DNA of 64,000 nucleotides, taken from contig CM066293.1 of assembly GCA_033816765.1 (NCBI GenBank), forward strand, positions 4,216,001-4,280,000. The letters are read 5' to 3'. Below the pieces are notes generated by a model. The model was not told where the DNA came from and did not search any database. It saw nothing but the letters and a program-made list of their open reading frames with translations. Both the position numbers and the translations under genes were made by a program. Below, piece after piece: positions 10,859 through 22,615 of the stretch; within the stretch, counting starts at the first letter, position 1, and each line of letters begins with the position of its first letter. The DNA comes from Nothopassalora personata. Lineage: Eukaryota; Ascomycota; Dothideomycetes; Mycosphaerellales; Mycosphaerellaceae.

Positions 10859-11221
10859 TCACTCACCAAACTTCCCCAATATCTTCTCCGCCATGGTGGG
10901 CTGATACGTCTGCGGTAACGAATTCCACTCTGCCCACGATTGCGAGTTCCATTGCGGGTACATGTGCGTTTCGCGGTCGTCTTCGTATCGAATCGTTGAC
11001 AGGCGGTTCTTCCTCTTGCCACAACAACTGCAGTAGTACCCCAGTATCACCAGGGCGATGACAACGCCGATGATGGCGAATGTGACTCCCACTCCGAGGC
11101 CAACTGCTTCGGCTGTTGTGATCGAGATGCCGCCACCTGAGCCTAGATCGAGACCGCCTGAGCCTGAGGAGGGTGTTGAGGATTGTTGGCTGGCGTCGTT
11201 GGGTTGGCTGCTGGAGGACAT
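10859..11221 (-). CDS. Small single-span membrane protein
   Basis: A 120-residue ORF started at the ATG ending at 11221. It has a Ser/Gly-rich N-terminus (about 38 residues), one strong membrane helix (AVGLGVGVTFAIIGVVIALV), a cysteine cluster just inside (YYCSCCGKRK) that could be palmitoylated, and a polar C-terminal tail. The Ser-rich ectodomain plus helix plus CxCC-K/R-rich stop-transfer is a pattern seen in many uncharacterised fungal membrane proteins. No function can be assigned. It is convergent with the MFS gene. Confidence 0.6.
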   Translation of the reverse strand: MSSSSQPNDASQQSSTPSSGSGGLDLGSGGGISITTAEAVGLGVGVTFAIIGVVIALVILGYYCSCCGKRKNRLSTIRYEDDRETHMYPQWNSQSWAEWNSLPQTYQPTMAEKILGKFGE

Positions 11222-12713
11222 TTTGGTACGACACTGTTGATGTGCGGCGTGACGTGATTGCTAGCACCAGTGCGCAGTCTGGTCGTTACACTGCTGATTG
11301 ATCGTCCGCTGCCAACGTCTTGGTGGCCGGTCTTGAAACGACAGTATGGCAAAGAGAGTGAAGAGAGACGTTACACCACCACGCGGAGGTCAGGACCAGG
11401 TATAGACACCACCAACGAACGTCTCAGGACGAAGCGGATAAAAAGACACGAGCAAGAGACGCCAAACCCCGAGACACCGAAAGGTCCTCACAGGTATAAG
11501 ACAAGCGGGCTGGGGACCAAGATTTGACGAGCAACAGGACGCGCATACGCATCAGACCCGAAGCGCACTCTTGACTGCTGAACAGCTAGAAAGGGGACAA
11601 GCCAAGTGCAGGCGAACGTATGAGGAGGCGCTTTTAGCACGTTCTTGAGATCTTGGGTGGATGTCTCAGCCGTCTAGGCAGGAGAGGGAATAGCTCGTAC
11701 GAACGTGGACCTCGGTGGGCGCATACCAGCCATGCCGTTCGATGCGGAGGATCAGGAGAAGTGGGAGCAGCAGCAGGAATTGTTGGCAGGAAGATGTGGG
11801 TCATGCGAGACTGGAGAGCTATGGTGGGATGTGATGTGGAGATCGTTGGAACTGGTGAGGTGAAAGCTCGACCCGAACTGGCGGTCGAGCGCCGAGCGTG
11901 CCGAGCACGTCCTGCCACGTTATTTCAATAGACTTTAGTAGGAGTGGGAGGTTGGCATTGACATCAACTTCGTCAATCGACATCAACCTTCGTCAATACG
12001 CATCACGACCGAGCTCCTAGGTGTCAGTTCCGAAGATGGAGACACAATCATGCCACATGAAAGGGCGATTGTACTGCTCTGGCCGACGCAGCTCAGACCT
12101 ACGATGCCCAACACTCGAAGAACAGAAAAAAGGCGCGCTACTTTGTGAAGTTCACCGTGAACAATGCTGCATGTGAAGGCGGATTGCTGTGCCGCACAGA
12201 AGAGTGACCGGATGCGGGCAAGAGCTGTTACTGGTCGAAGAGAAAATGCGCCAAGAAACGCACGGGGTTAAATACAACACTCGCACATGTCGGTGATGCT
12301 ACCCTACAGGCCACAGATCGAACTCCTACGAATGCATCTTATACATCCGATTGTCGCTCATACCGACATGTCCAATTACCTGGAAAAGCAAGGCTCCGGT
12401 CATGTTAGTAGAGGATCATGTTGCGATGTATACATGGGCCATCAGCTACACGAGCGTTAGTAACACTTTCATGCCTAATTGATTCAAGTCGATATCGATC
12501 GAGAGAGCTCGCAATGGAGAGATGGGCCGAGAAGCTGGAAGATCAGTCTCTCCTTGCTGGTTCTTGCACGTTCGGTTTCTCTCTCACTTATCAAAGCATG
12601 TCTTTCATGAGACCCCAGTCCCGTGTTTGCTATCACTTCCAGGTGAACATAAGTGTAGGCTGATTCAGCTGCGATGTTGGTTACATCAACAGCGTGCTTT
12701 CAGACGACCGGTA
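11222..12713. other. Intergenic, no gene recognised
   Basis: About 1.5 kb with only short, mutually antisense open frames (for example around 11634-11931) and no domain. No repeat or element ends were seen. It should contain the promoters of the genes on each side. Confidence 0.5.
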
Positions 12714-13703
12714 ATGTCCGAAACCAACAGAGCTGACGAAATCATTCACATCGCACGAGACACGTACAAATTCACCGAGCATCTTTTCGTGGACTGGCTG
12801 GTAGATACAGCAAAAAAGCAGGCAGGCGAGCTGTATGACTTGGATACGCTGCTGCAGGGCTACCACAAAACACAGAATGAATACCTCTACCCTAACCTCC
12901 AGCAGGTCATGAACGCAATACGTGATACCTCGACTGCAGATAAGCCTGGATCAATAAGTCTTCGTGAAGCACAGACGATGGTGCGAAGCGTAATCCGCCA
13001 TCGCAAGATTCATCGGGATATGTTGCAAGAAGATGCTGACAAGCCGCACAATGAGTGGATCGCACGTCTGCAAAGAATCTCTAACACGATAGGTACACTC
13101 CAGGCAGAGTTCCCTGCACCTTGGCAACCACCACTGGGAGAAGTCGCCGCAGCAGCCTTGCGCCTACCAGGGACCACTGTGACCGTCGGGGTGTCCAACC
13201 TATTCTCGCTGCTGAAGACAAGTCCAAAGTCCAGTACATCGTCAACTCCGACCAACGTTTCTTCCTTGTCACGTCAGGACCCTCCTGAGCCGCGTGAAGA
13301 AGCATCCAGGACAGGTCAAGAAGCCTCAGAGTCAGTTCAAGAAGCATCCGAGCCAGTCCAAGAAGTCTCCGAGCCAGGCCAAGCAGCGCCTGCGCCAGTA
13401 CGTCGTGACTCCACCGTCGACAATGGGGGAGACCTCAGCATGCAGATCGCGCTACCGCACTATCTACACAATGCAATGGAGGTGTCGGAGCGAGATGAGC
13501 AACTGGAACGCGAGGCGGAAAAACTGAGTAAGAAGAGGGTCAACCAACGTAACAAACGGGCAAACCGCAAGCAGCGAGAGAGGGACGCTCGGCTGGTTGC
13601 TGCCGCTGCCGCTACTGCTGCTGCTGTCACTGCTGTAGCTACTACTGCAGTCAACTACGGCTGGCTTGGGTGGATCTGGCGGCGGGGATCTTGGAAGAAG
13701 TAG
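12714..13703 (+). CDS. Fungal protein with degenerate octapeptide repeats
   Basis: A 329-residue protein starting at the ATG at 12714 (MSETNRADE); the frame is open upstream to 12522 but that part reads like untranslated DNA. The N-terminal 130 residues are helical (ARDTYKFTEHLFVDWLVDTA) and recall the DUF6604-type N-terminus of fungal proteins, a weak match made by eye. Residues about 195-230 hold a degenerate repeat with the pattern Q-E-A/V-S-E-x-V/G, also visible as a 24-bp periodicity in the DNA at 13300-13385. Next come a strongly charged segment (KKRVNQRNKRANRKQRERD) and an Ala/Val-rich hydrophobic C-terminus (about 20 residues) ending in Trp and basic residues, which may be a tail anchor or an amphipathic helix. 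Function is unknown. Confidence 0.6.
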   Translation: MSETNRADEIIHIARDTYKFTEHLFVDWLVDTAKKQAGELYDLDTLLQGYHKTQNEYLYPNLQQVMNAIRDTSTADKPGSISLREAQTMVRSVIRHRKIHRDMLQEDADKPHNEWIARLQRISNTIGTLQAEFPAPWQPPLGEVAAAALRLPGTTVTVGVSNLFSLLKTSPKSSTSSTPTNVSSLSRQDPPEPREEASRTGQEASESVQEASEPVQEVSEPGQAAPAPVRRDSTVDNGGDLSMQIALPHYLHNAMEVSERDEQLEREAEKLSKKRVNQRNKRANRKQRERDARLVAAAAATAAAVTAVATTAVNYGWLGWIWRRGSWKK

Positions 13704-13961
13704 TGTAAGATAGGCTGTGGTCATATATGTAGAAACGACAGACGTAGGCCAAGCGTGGACAAGACGGTAATGCTCTTCTGTACGTTGACCTCCGTACTTC
13801 ACCAGCTGCTTCTTTCTTATCGCTTTGTCGTGCTCAACTTGGCAACAGCTCTCCCTCCACATCGTCAGCACCACCGCTGCACCGACAACCCAATCTTCGC
13901 AAATCATGTGCAACTCTTAGCCCTCCGACTGGACTTACACCTGCACACATCTTTGAATTCC

Positions 13962-14249
13962 ATGGACCACTTCTTACATCTCGAGGATGATGCCTGGTGT
14001 TACAATACGATCACCAGTGCATGGCGTTTCCCCCGGATCTCGTTCAGCTATGCAGAGAGACCAGTGCTCGTAGAAGGTTTCGGGGACCGTTTGGTGACCC
14101 ACGCGCTTCAGCACGGCCCCAGCCTCGAAAAGTGCTCAGAATTCCTTGGCGCAGCAGCGTTCCAGCTGCGCCGGTGTTTGTGTTGGTATCGCGAGGATGC
14201 GCTTGAGACTTTCGAAGACTTTTGGACCTGTATTCTAGCCAAGTCTTAA
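13962..14249 (+). CDS. Possible small protein, 95 aa
   Basis: The ATG at 13962 opens a 95-residue frame with mixed composition and several aromatic residues (WCYNTITSAWRFPRISF, CLCWYREDALETFEDFW). It reads like a real protein in composition, but I recognise no family, and neither splice sites nor neighbours support it. It may equally be chance or a relic. Confidence 0.28.
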   Translation: MDHFLHLEDDAWCYNTITSAWRFPRISFSYAERPVLVEGFGDRLVTHALQHGPSLEKCSEFLGAAAFQLRRCLCWYREDALETFEDFWTCILAKS

Positions 14250-14918
14250 TGTAGTTGAGGCTGGATGGTAAGACCTATACAATCTTGGCTACTGACGAGA
14301 GATTCACTAAACTCTCTAGCTTACTGGGTAACGGTGTTGCAGCCTACAATTCGTTTCAAACTTGTACTGTACACAGTCTTCGTAGTATAGATGCGACAAC
14401 GTTTCCGATATAGTACTACTATATATATAATTAGTCGTTGTGTTGCATTAAGAAACATCTGAGGTAAGAGCTATTTTTTGAGGCCGAAGTTCGCCCGAAA
14501 TTCAGGAAGCCAAATTTGGGCATCATACACAATATAAAGTGTTTCAGATAGACGACACCGCACTACTGTACAACAACACGGTGTATCGACACGAAACTGA
14601 CTAAATCGTGATATTAAGTAAGGATGACGAAACAGTTAACAGTGTTGATTAAGCTTATCTTGGCGTGTGATCGCCTTGATAGTGAAACATTAGCCAATAT
14701 CGTTGTACAGTAGACACATGCCTGCCGGTTAGTATCTGCCCTGAGTACAACGGTGCTTCAAATACTGGTCAAAGAACGACCGAGGTGTGAAGTTCACCCT
14801 ACGACTGACTTCCAAGCCACATGCAATTTTGCCGTTGGAGCAGGAGCAAACCTTCTATGTTCCAACAAGTTACAGATACATTCGTCTCTCACGTCTTTTC
14901 ACGGCTCGACAGCAAGAT
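14250..14918. other. AT-rich intergenic stretch
   Basis: Noticeably more A/T than its surroundings, especially 14330-14720, with no long open frame on either strand. I looked for terminal inverted or direct repeats and saw none. It could be an old decayed element or simply a spacer. Confidence 0.45.
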
Positions 14919-15206
14919 ATGTTGCACCAGCTTACCCTCGCGTTGAGTGTGCTTGTGCTCGTCGAGAACACCAATGCAGTACCTGTTCCGCGACAACTTG
15001 ATCAGCAACACTCGATGATTTGTGGATCCTGGAGCCCGGCGCGAGATTATACTTCGCACTCGGTTCTGAGTGGCCTTCTTTCGCCAGTCATTAGTCGTCT
15101 GGCGATGCGTGCTTGTGCCAGTACCGGCACCAAAGAAGCGCACGTCGACCTTGACCGTGATGGGGAGCTGAGGGAGTTGGTTCAGGGCAATATCTTTGCT
15201 GGCTGA
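14919..15206 (+). CDS. Possible small secreted protein, 95 aa
   Basis: From the ATG at 14919 the frame begins MLHQLTLALSVLVLVENTNA, a plausible signal peptide with cleavage before VPVPR. The remaining 70 or so residues contain only two cysteines and an acidic C-terminus (HVDLDRDGELRELVQG). The frame is open further upstream to 14787 without looking protein-like. Candidate secreted protein on composition alone. Confidence 0.3.
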   Translation: MLHQLTLALSVLVLVENTNAVPVPRQLDQQHSMICGSWSPARDYTSHSVLSGLLSPVISRLAMRACASTGTKEAHVDLDRDGELRELVQGNIFAG

Positions 15207-16478
15207 ATTGAACAGCGGAGGAAGGAAAGCTTTTCAGACGAGACGGATCGCTCATGAACGATATCGATCGTGCATCTCAGAAATCGGCGGGAACGCGGGA
15301 CGAAACACTCTTAACAGAATGTCGAACATGCCTAAAGCGATGAAATGAGCAGCAACACAACCCGCGAGGATGATATTTCTGCCTCATCCCAATCCTTACC
15401 ACCCGGCTGTGCAGACAAGCGCGAAACGACATCACGATGGAGGAATCCTCCAATGGTCCCGACAAACCCATCGCCTACGATGGCCAACAGCGATATCGGG
15501 CTGCACAGCAGCAGAAAGTCGGACGGCAACCTGCTTCACCCAGAAGCACAGCATCCGCTTGGCGGCGTTTGTTGAGTACAAACAACCGAAGAGGAAGAAA
15601 GCGGCGGCACAGCATATTCTCCAGAGCTGAAGGGTAGCATCGCTGGGGTGGCAGTCAGCTCACCGGCTGGCCGAAGAGCGCGGCTGTTTGGCAGGAATTG
15701 TTGAATGGTGTCGGGGAGATGGGATGGCAGATCCTAGGCGTCGGAGCGATGGCAAAGTGAGCCGCAGAGGGGGCAAGGCGGCAGCGGGCATGCTTCCTTG
15801 GATACAGTCCGCATGAATACATATTTTCTTCGACTGTATTACTTTCCTGTTTGAGAGGTCGGTGACTTCGGCAACTGTCGGCTAGCTGACGAGTCAGTGA
15901 CGAGATGCTTCTGGGTGGCATGCGCATGTGTATGCTATGCTCCTCGCTGTAGGCTATCAACTGAACAAGTGACTTTGAAGTGAACGATTGGACAGAGTGT
16001 CAAGCAGGTGATGGCTCTGAGCGTGTAGCAAGGTTGATGCCAGCTGGATGCCTGGCGCATCCCCACATGCGCCATGTCCACTTTTTCTGCAGCTCCCGCA
16101 TCCATTCACCGAGACCGCAGCAGCTCAGCGGTCTCCAGGTATCGATCGCACGGCGGAGCAGCCTGTCGTGCGCCTCACATTTGGATCTCATCCCATAGTC
16201 CCTTCACGCAGAGGGTGATGTGACGTGTCGTGCGAGCAGCGCCGAACCCCATTCACTCGCAAGACACTCACTCTTCTAAAGAATGACTGACGCTTCTTGT
16301 GCCTTGTAGATGCTCCACCACCGCTGCGCATCGACTGTGGCGCACACGCATACGCATACGCATACGCATCGCAAGCATTATCCTCTCTCGTGGTCAAGGC
16401 TTTAGTTCGACCTGAATTGAAGACTTGGCTCCAGAAACACAACACATCGCGACACCCCCACAACATCACACATCCACC
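15207..16478. other. Intergenic, no gene recognised
   Basis: Only short overlapping frames. A short hexanucleotide repeat, (GCATAC)n, sits at about 16345-16372, not far upstream of the F-box gene. A minus-strand hydrophobic frame near 15332-15529 is too short and isolated to call. Confidence 0.45.
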
Positions 16479-18554
16479 ATGGCTACACAGCTCGAGACTC
16501 AGACCGAGACGTCGACCGAGACATCCTTAGGCATCCATACCCCTCCTTTAACAGACGCGGAGCCGGCCCAGCAAGAAATGGCAGCAGCGACAAAGGAGAA
16601 GGAGAAGAAGAAGAAGAAGAAGAATTTCGCAGATCTGTCCAAAGAGATCAAGGAGCTCATTATCGAGCGGGTGCGTCTCAGCAGCCAGTCGGAAGGCAGC
16701 GTGTCACATGTCAGCGGTAAACTGACCATGTCTAGGTAATACGGCCGTCCGACCTGAAGAACGTCTGCCTCGTCAGCAAGGAGTTCCACGAAATCGCCGT
16801 TCGCTTCCTCTACCGCAATGTCGCCCTCGACTTGGGAGGATCGGCCGACAACCGATTGTCCGCCTTCCTCAACCACAAGAACATCGGGTTGAAGCACATC
16901 CGACAACTGCGCCTCTACCACGCCAACGTCCACAATTCGCCATCATACGATCAGTGTAAAGAGCAGCAGGCTCAATTCGCATCGCGCATGGTGCTAGAAT
17001 TTCTGCCGGAGGACATTCTGGAAGAGTTCAGGTACGACCGAAAGCGGCCTCAGACAGACGATGAAGAGGAAGAGTACATCAGACCTTGGTTCCGTCTAGT
17101 CTGCACGATGAGCTGATGCTGACAGGATTGATAGCTGGTGCCCATGGCGCCCATTCTCCGCCGACAACCTCATGCTACTCTACAAGAGGCAGCGCAAGAT
17201 GAAGTGGCTTGAAGTCATGGATCTTGACAGATCTATCCTGCTGGATATCAAGAAGAACCCCAAGGTCCAGGACACAATGTTCCAAAGCGCACGCAAGCTG
17301 GCGCTTTACCCTGAGAACCGAGACACGCTCAACTTTAGTGGATTCTGCGTGGAGAAGACCAAGGAGAACCTAGAAGAGCTCATTGTGCATTGCAACTTCA
17401 ACTCGCTCGAATCAGCAGACTCGATCGACACTCGGGAGCTGAATGATTCTGCCACAGCGCCTGGACTTGTCAGTGGCACCATCTTCTCGTGCATGACACC
17501 CTTCGACAAGTGCGAGCCATTCAAGAAACTCAACTCGCTTCGACTACATCGCATCAGCCTGAGGTACTGCGCAGACACGTGGTGCAAGTTCGTCAACTTT
17601 CATGAACTCAAGTACCTGCGGTTGTACCACTGCTCCGGCGCGGACACCCTGTTCGGCCAACTGAGCAGAGCCAGCCACCTACCCAAGCAGTTGAAAGTGC
17701 TCGAGTTTCAGCATCGAGACAACGACGAAAACGAGGCTCTGATCGCACTCGATGGCTTTCTATGTCTCGTGTCGGGCCTGCGGGATCTGGTCATCGACCT
17801 CGAGCACGTCAAGCAGTTGCCGGCAGCTGCGGGAATCGTGCGACACGGCAAGACACTCGAACTTCTCAACGTTCACTGCACATCAGACAGCCCTCCTTCT
17901 CGGATTACGTCAGAGAGCGACGGTGACGAGCTGGTGTGGGATGTCGATGACTTTGAGAAAATTTGCAAAGCATGCAAGGACGTGGAGCAGCTGTCTTGCG
18001 CATGGCCCAGCACCAGCTTGATCCGATCACCGAGCGACGAGTGGAAAGCGTACGAGAATGCATGCGGCAATCTTAGGAACATGGTCACCCTGCACATCTC
18101 GACCTGGCCGAACAACAAGCCATCTACACAATTGCTTCCGCGATCGATATACGAGACTATGCTTCAAGCACTGGCACAACGTGGCTTCGAGCTGGCCGCC
18201 GGTACACACTCGTCCTCGCCCACCACAGCTTCTGACGACGATGAAGGTGACGCCGACAAGACAGCAAAGGAGAAGCAAACCCCTGCCAAATTGCGACTTA
18301 TTGCCTTCGGAACATCGGACAAAATTTACGAACGCGAAGATTCCAAGAATCAGATCATCTACCTCAAATCGACATGTTGCGACGCAGAAGGCAAGCCCAA
18401 AGTCTATGCGGCACCCGTTGGCTGGTGTTTGCGCCAGTACCTGGAGCCGAGAAGCGAAGTGCTGGACTTTGTCCTGCACCAGAGCGATCGAAGCAACAAG
18501 CCGCCATGCCGAGAACAGCGCGAGACCAGCGCCTGGGGAGACGACGACGAGTAA
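16479..18554 (+). CDS. F-box-like protein
   Basis: Three exons, 16479..16670, 16736..17073 and 17135..18554, give about 649 residues. Intron 1 ends TCTAG; intron 2 uses donor GTACAT at 17074 and acceptor at 17134 (an AG at 17125 is also in phase). The N-terminus has an acidic/Thr-rich part and a lysine run, then an F-box-like motif split by intron 1: FADLSKEIKELIIERV plus IRPSDLKNVCLVSKEF and FHEIAVRFLYRNV. The remainder has leucine-rich-repeat-like lines (LKKLNSLRLHRISLR, LKYLRLYHCSGAD, LKVLEFQH). F-box proteins tie substrates to SCF ubiquitin ligases through Skp1. Fungal members of this shape are numerous and uncharacterised. The C-terminus is acidic (AWGDDDE). No damage is seen. Confidence 0.75.
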
Positions 18555-19083
18555 GTGTGAAGCCTACGAGGTGCGGCCTTTTCTCGTTTCGTGTTATTCT
18601 TGTATCTAAGTTTAACGGAAGGAAGCGTTCAGCTGCAGATTGTGATGGCATGGAGCCAATAGGCGGAAGGGAAGGCTAATGTTTCAAGAACCAGATTCGT
18701 GATCGATTAATCGACCACACACACACACACACAACACGGCCACCTGTCAGCTGGCTAGCATAATTGCTATGTCGAAAATCAGCAGATCGCCACGCCTGCA
18801 TCTGCGATCGAGACGTGTACATGAAGAATACACCCAGGGCCCTGCGAATGGTTTTTCTTACGAAGCGAAGAGGATACGACGACTCAAAGGAAGAGAATGT
18901 ACTTGATACCCACACCCAGCGGCGGCGAAAATTTGAACTCGGCTCTTTAGATAGATGGAATGGGCGGGAAAGGATGAAACGAGGTAATGTGTTGAATGTC
19001 ATGAATACTGTATATCCTTCTGGTCACGAATGTGGCATGACTGCCTCTTCACGATTGCTTTGTTGTTGCAGGCGTGGTATATC
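18555..19083 (+). other. Upstream region of UIM gene with likely leader intron
   Basis: No coding frame is convincing. A (CA)n run lies at about 18718-18732. A good intron signature, donor GTAATG near 18984 and a T-rich tract ending TTGTTGTTGCAG near 19073, sits just before the ATG at 19084, so an untranslated first exon is likely. Confidence 0.4.
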
Positions 19084-21174
19084 ATGGCGGTTGATGGCGT
19101 TGCTGCCACTGCTAAGTCTTACAGGTCACCTCCCGAGCCACCGACTCAGTCTTCAAGCGAGCCTGAATTACGAACAGCGATGTGTCGCCGAACGATCATC
19201 ACTGCCTCCTGTGGGCACGATCTTGGTTGGGTGCTTGTGCAATGCCAGCGTATTCGCAAGCAGGTTGTTGAGCATGCGCGTTGCGAGGACCTCTTTGTTC
19301 GGGGTGCGCAGTATATCTTCCTGAACGGGCCGTGTGGGCGATGCGTAAGGGAAGCGAATGGACACGGGGATCTCTTCGAAGGCAACGACGATGGATAACA
19401 TGGGATGGAGAGCGATGGCGGCGACAGCGACGAGAACGAACATACTGCGAGAAGCGGTGACAGCGGTAGCGATGCCAGTGTCGGAGATCACACATCAACC
19501 ACCCGTCAGGAAGTCGATGATCTGGGCCAGGACATGGTAAGATCCAGCAGCACGGCATCTGAGGAGAGCGAGGAGAATCGTGAGGGTGCATGGGACACAT
19601 ACCGCTATGCACCAAGAGGTCTATCACCTGTTCCCGAAAACGTTGAGTCGACTGAACCGACTGACTCGGCCGCATCCCTTTCCACCATACGCCCAGAATC
19701 TTCAGCTTCGCAGCGTCTGCATAGTTCCTCCAGAATCGACCTCGAACGTCGTCGTCGCGTACGGACTGTTGCAGCGCACAGACGTGTCAGGTCAGAAGAT
19801 ATCGGTGAAACGCCGAGTATCAACACTTACCATGCCTCTCTGCGCGGCGGTGTTGATGATGGCCAGGACATTGATGACGATGGGGACTACCGCAGAGTCG
19901 TGGAGGAGTCAACTAGAGCATATCAGGAGCGCATGCGGACCGCTGTTGATGAATCAAGGCACCTGCTTCAAGGACAGAGCGAAGCCCCAGAGGAGCAGCA
20001 GATTCGTCAAGCGATCGAGGCGTCTCGATATGAGCATGACCTTGCACAGAAAACGCAAATGGAAGCTGACACGCAGCACTTACTGGTGTACACAGCTCAA
20101 AACCACACCGTGTCCGCCGCTGAGAATGACACAGATCTCGCTCGCGTTCTCGAGCAATCGGTACAGGAAGCGAAGCAGGCTGCGGAAGCAGAGGAGAGCA
20201 AGATCCTCGAACAGACTCTCCGCCTTTCCTTGCGAGGACGACCTACGCAGACCGAAGATGACTACATGGACGAAGTGGCGAGAGCTACCGCTGCGAGTGC
20301 AAAAGAATACACCGACCGCTATAAGGATTACTGGTCACCGGCCTGGCAGGAACAATATGATGACTTTGGGAGGAAGGGGTTTGAGAGTAGTAGGGCTGGC
20401 GGTAATCATCAGGTGGTCTCACCGCCGGGGTATAATGAGGAGGAGACGTGGGTTAGGAGGGATGTTGGGTATCGGAGGGAGGATTCTGTGCCTATTCCGG
20501 TCGTTGCGAGTGGCAGTTCTGTGTCGAGTCAGACACTGGCGCCAGAGCCCTCGAACCCTGTCAAGCCATCGCGGTCAACTTCTAGCGCTACTGGCGACTC
20601 ACGTATGCCATCAGCGCAAGCTCCACCCCGACCCAACCCTCCCGCTCAGATATCGGATCTGCAAGTCCAGAACGCGCCCGCCACTATTACTGCGACCATC
20701 TCTGCCACAGTGCCACCAGCTGCGCGCCCTGCGCTGAACAGAGCCGGCCCACGAGGTCCGCAACCGTTGGGAGCATCAAGGAGGCAGAATCTATACGGAC
20801 AGCACCCGAATGACGCTGCTGCAGCTGCTCGTGAGGCTGCCTTGAGGAGACATCAGACATCCGCAAGAGCGCCTGCGAGTACATCTGTTGCCGACTCTAC
20901 TAATGTACGGCCAGCTGTGCGCCCTGCACCGAACAGAGCCGAACCACAGGATGCCCAGCCCTTGGGAGGACCGGCCAGAACGACAAGTTTCGATAGACAA
21001 CATGCTGATGTTGATGCTGCTGTTGCTGCTGGCGAGGTTGCCTCAAGGAGACACCAGACTTCTGCGAGAGCGCCTGGACGAGACTCGGAGCCCAGGGACG
21101 ACACGGTCACTGGCCAAGAGTTCATGGATTGGTGGAAGAGTGCGGCGAAGAAGTCGTGGAGGCAGGCCTCGTAA
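19084..21174 (+). CDS. UIM-repeat protein with Cys-rich N-terminus
   Basis: Proposed exons 19084..19344 and 19411..21174 give 674 residues. The same frame runs through both exons and is interrupted only by a TAA at 19396; a GTAAGG donor at 19345 and an AG at 19410 remove it in phase, so I infer an intron. The N-terminal 90 residues have six or seven spaced cysteines (CRRTIITASCGHDLG, VQCQRI, GPCGRC). Between about residues 245 and 385 there are four ubiquitin-interacting-motif-like helices: YRRVVEESTRAY, QIRQAIEASRYEHD, LARVLEQSVQEA and ILEQTLRLSLRG, the second matching the Ala-x3-Ser-x2-Glu core best. The last third is Pro/Ser/Arg-rich, with a duplicated block around 20710-21090 (ARPALNRAGPRGPQPLG and RPAPNRAEPQDAQPLG). 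A role in ubiquitin binding is inferred. Confidence 0.62.
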
Positions 21175-21636
21175 TGGTGTCGTTAGATTCCTTCTCGTCG
21201 AAGACACTAACACCGGTCTGAAGGGTCCTTCAGCTTCAGATTTCACGATGATGGCACGTTCTTTTGATTATCCGAGAATCCTCGGCGATGCGGCGATAAC
21301 GATTGCTCATATATAAGGATCGAACGGTTCGTGCTTCGTTCGCTGCTGTGTGGCAAGTGAACAATTTTCAAGTGTTTCATTCACTTGGTATATCGGCGTT
21401 GCTTTTAGCTTTAGCGAGGTCTAAGCTTTGACTGCTCTCATGACCAGCTCTTATAAACATCACATCTCATTGCAGCTCAGCATCTGAGTCAAACCCAAGA
21501 CAGAAATAGCTCATATTCTCGTCACTCTCTTGGATGCTGTCATTTACACTGCCTCGCCATTCCACTTCAACGTCACCGACGTGCAGAATAGTGACTCAGC
21601 GACATAAAACAACAGGATAAACCAAGCAACGCAAAG
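21175..21636. other. Intergenic
   Basis: Spacer of about 460 bp with no coding frame recognised; it should hold the 3' end of the UIM gene and the promoter of the next gene. Confidence 0.45.
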
Positions 21637-21689
21637 GTAAGCACCCTGTCTTCGACTACCACTTCATCCTATTCACGCCACACGCACAG

Positions 21690-22109
21690 ATGCAACCAAC
21701 AAAACCCCCAGCCACCGCACAAGCGGTCCAATACCCACAATTCAGCAACCTCTTCAGCTCCTTCTTCACCACCTACCGCACAAGCCTCAAAGAGTCCGCC
21801 ACCAAGTCCCTCCTCTCCGCGCGCGCCAGCCTGCTCGAGTCCAAAGACTTCTCCGCCGCAGACAAGATCGAGGATGCCATCCTAGCCTCTCGCAACCACG
21901 AGGCGATCGACCGCTCTCCTATTGGGGGCGACAAGCCCTTCCCGAGCACCAACTCTCACGCGTGCCGTGAGGTTCTGCAGGCGAGAGATGTTCTGGCGCA
22001 GGCTGGGGATCAGAAGGGTGTGGAGAGGGTTGATGAGATTATGGACAAGGTTTTCAATAGGGCTTGTTTGGGGAGTGCCATGTTGGGGAGGGAGTGGCAT
22101 TCTGCTTAG
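21690..22109 (+). CDS. Small hypothetical protein, 139 aa
   Basis: The ATG at 21690 directly follows a well-formed intron signature (donor GTAAGC at 21637, acceptor GCACAG ending 21689), so a leader intron ends at the start codon. The protein is soluble and helical: FSSFFTTYRTSLKESATKSL, then KDFSAADKIEDAILASRNHEAI, then CREVLQARDVLAQAGDQKGVERVDEIMDKVF. Third positions are C-rich as in the strongly conserved genes here. I do not recognise the family. Confidence 0.6.
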   Translation: MQPTKPPATAQAVQYPQFSNLFSSFFTTYRTSLKESATKSLLSARASLLESKDFSAADKIEDAILASRNHEAIDRSPIGGDKPFPSTNSHACREVLQARDVLAQAGDQKGVERVDEIMDKVFNRACLGSAMLGREWHSA

Positions 22110-22615
22110 AGATGGAGTGAGGGCGGGTGCTGCTGATTTGATGGGTTGAGGTGGGAGTTTGGCGCTATGGTTGGAGCTTGCTTTGATGAGATGGGAGCTT
22201 TGGTGAGATTAGCGCGCGCTACGCCATGTGCTACTACCTTCACCTTAGTCACTGCAAAGTAGGGTAGGCTGGCACTAGCCTCGGTCTCGGCCGTGTCACA
22301 AGCAGTGGTTCGGATGATGGATCCAGTTCCTTCTGGTATGGAAACCTACCAAATCATTTCTGGGAGTATTGAGTGCTCCCCGACTGAGAATTGCCTGAGC
22401 ATAGACACGCATAGTACCGAAGCAGAACCCGCAGCTCAGTGTTCAGATGAGAGCAATCGGACTGAGTGTACGTATGAGAGAGCACGGTGACTTGTGGACT
22501 TGCAAGTGAATGGGACAACGCCGACTCTCCTGAGCGCTAGGTGAATGCAGGCACTTGACTTGCATGTGATTGCTGGAGATCGCTTTTCCTCATATTCTCC
22601 CATTTCCATTTGACA
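22110..22615. other. Intergenic
   Basis: No gene recognised; short frames only. Confidence 0.45.

Noticed and set aside
14330..14720. AT-rich block as a transposon
   Set aside because: I searched for inverted or direct terminal repeats like those at 26445 and 54431 and found none.
16345..16372. (GCATAC)n run as a regulatory array
   Set aside because: Only about four units of a simple repeat; no evidence beyond microsatellite.
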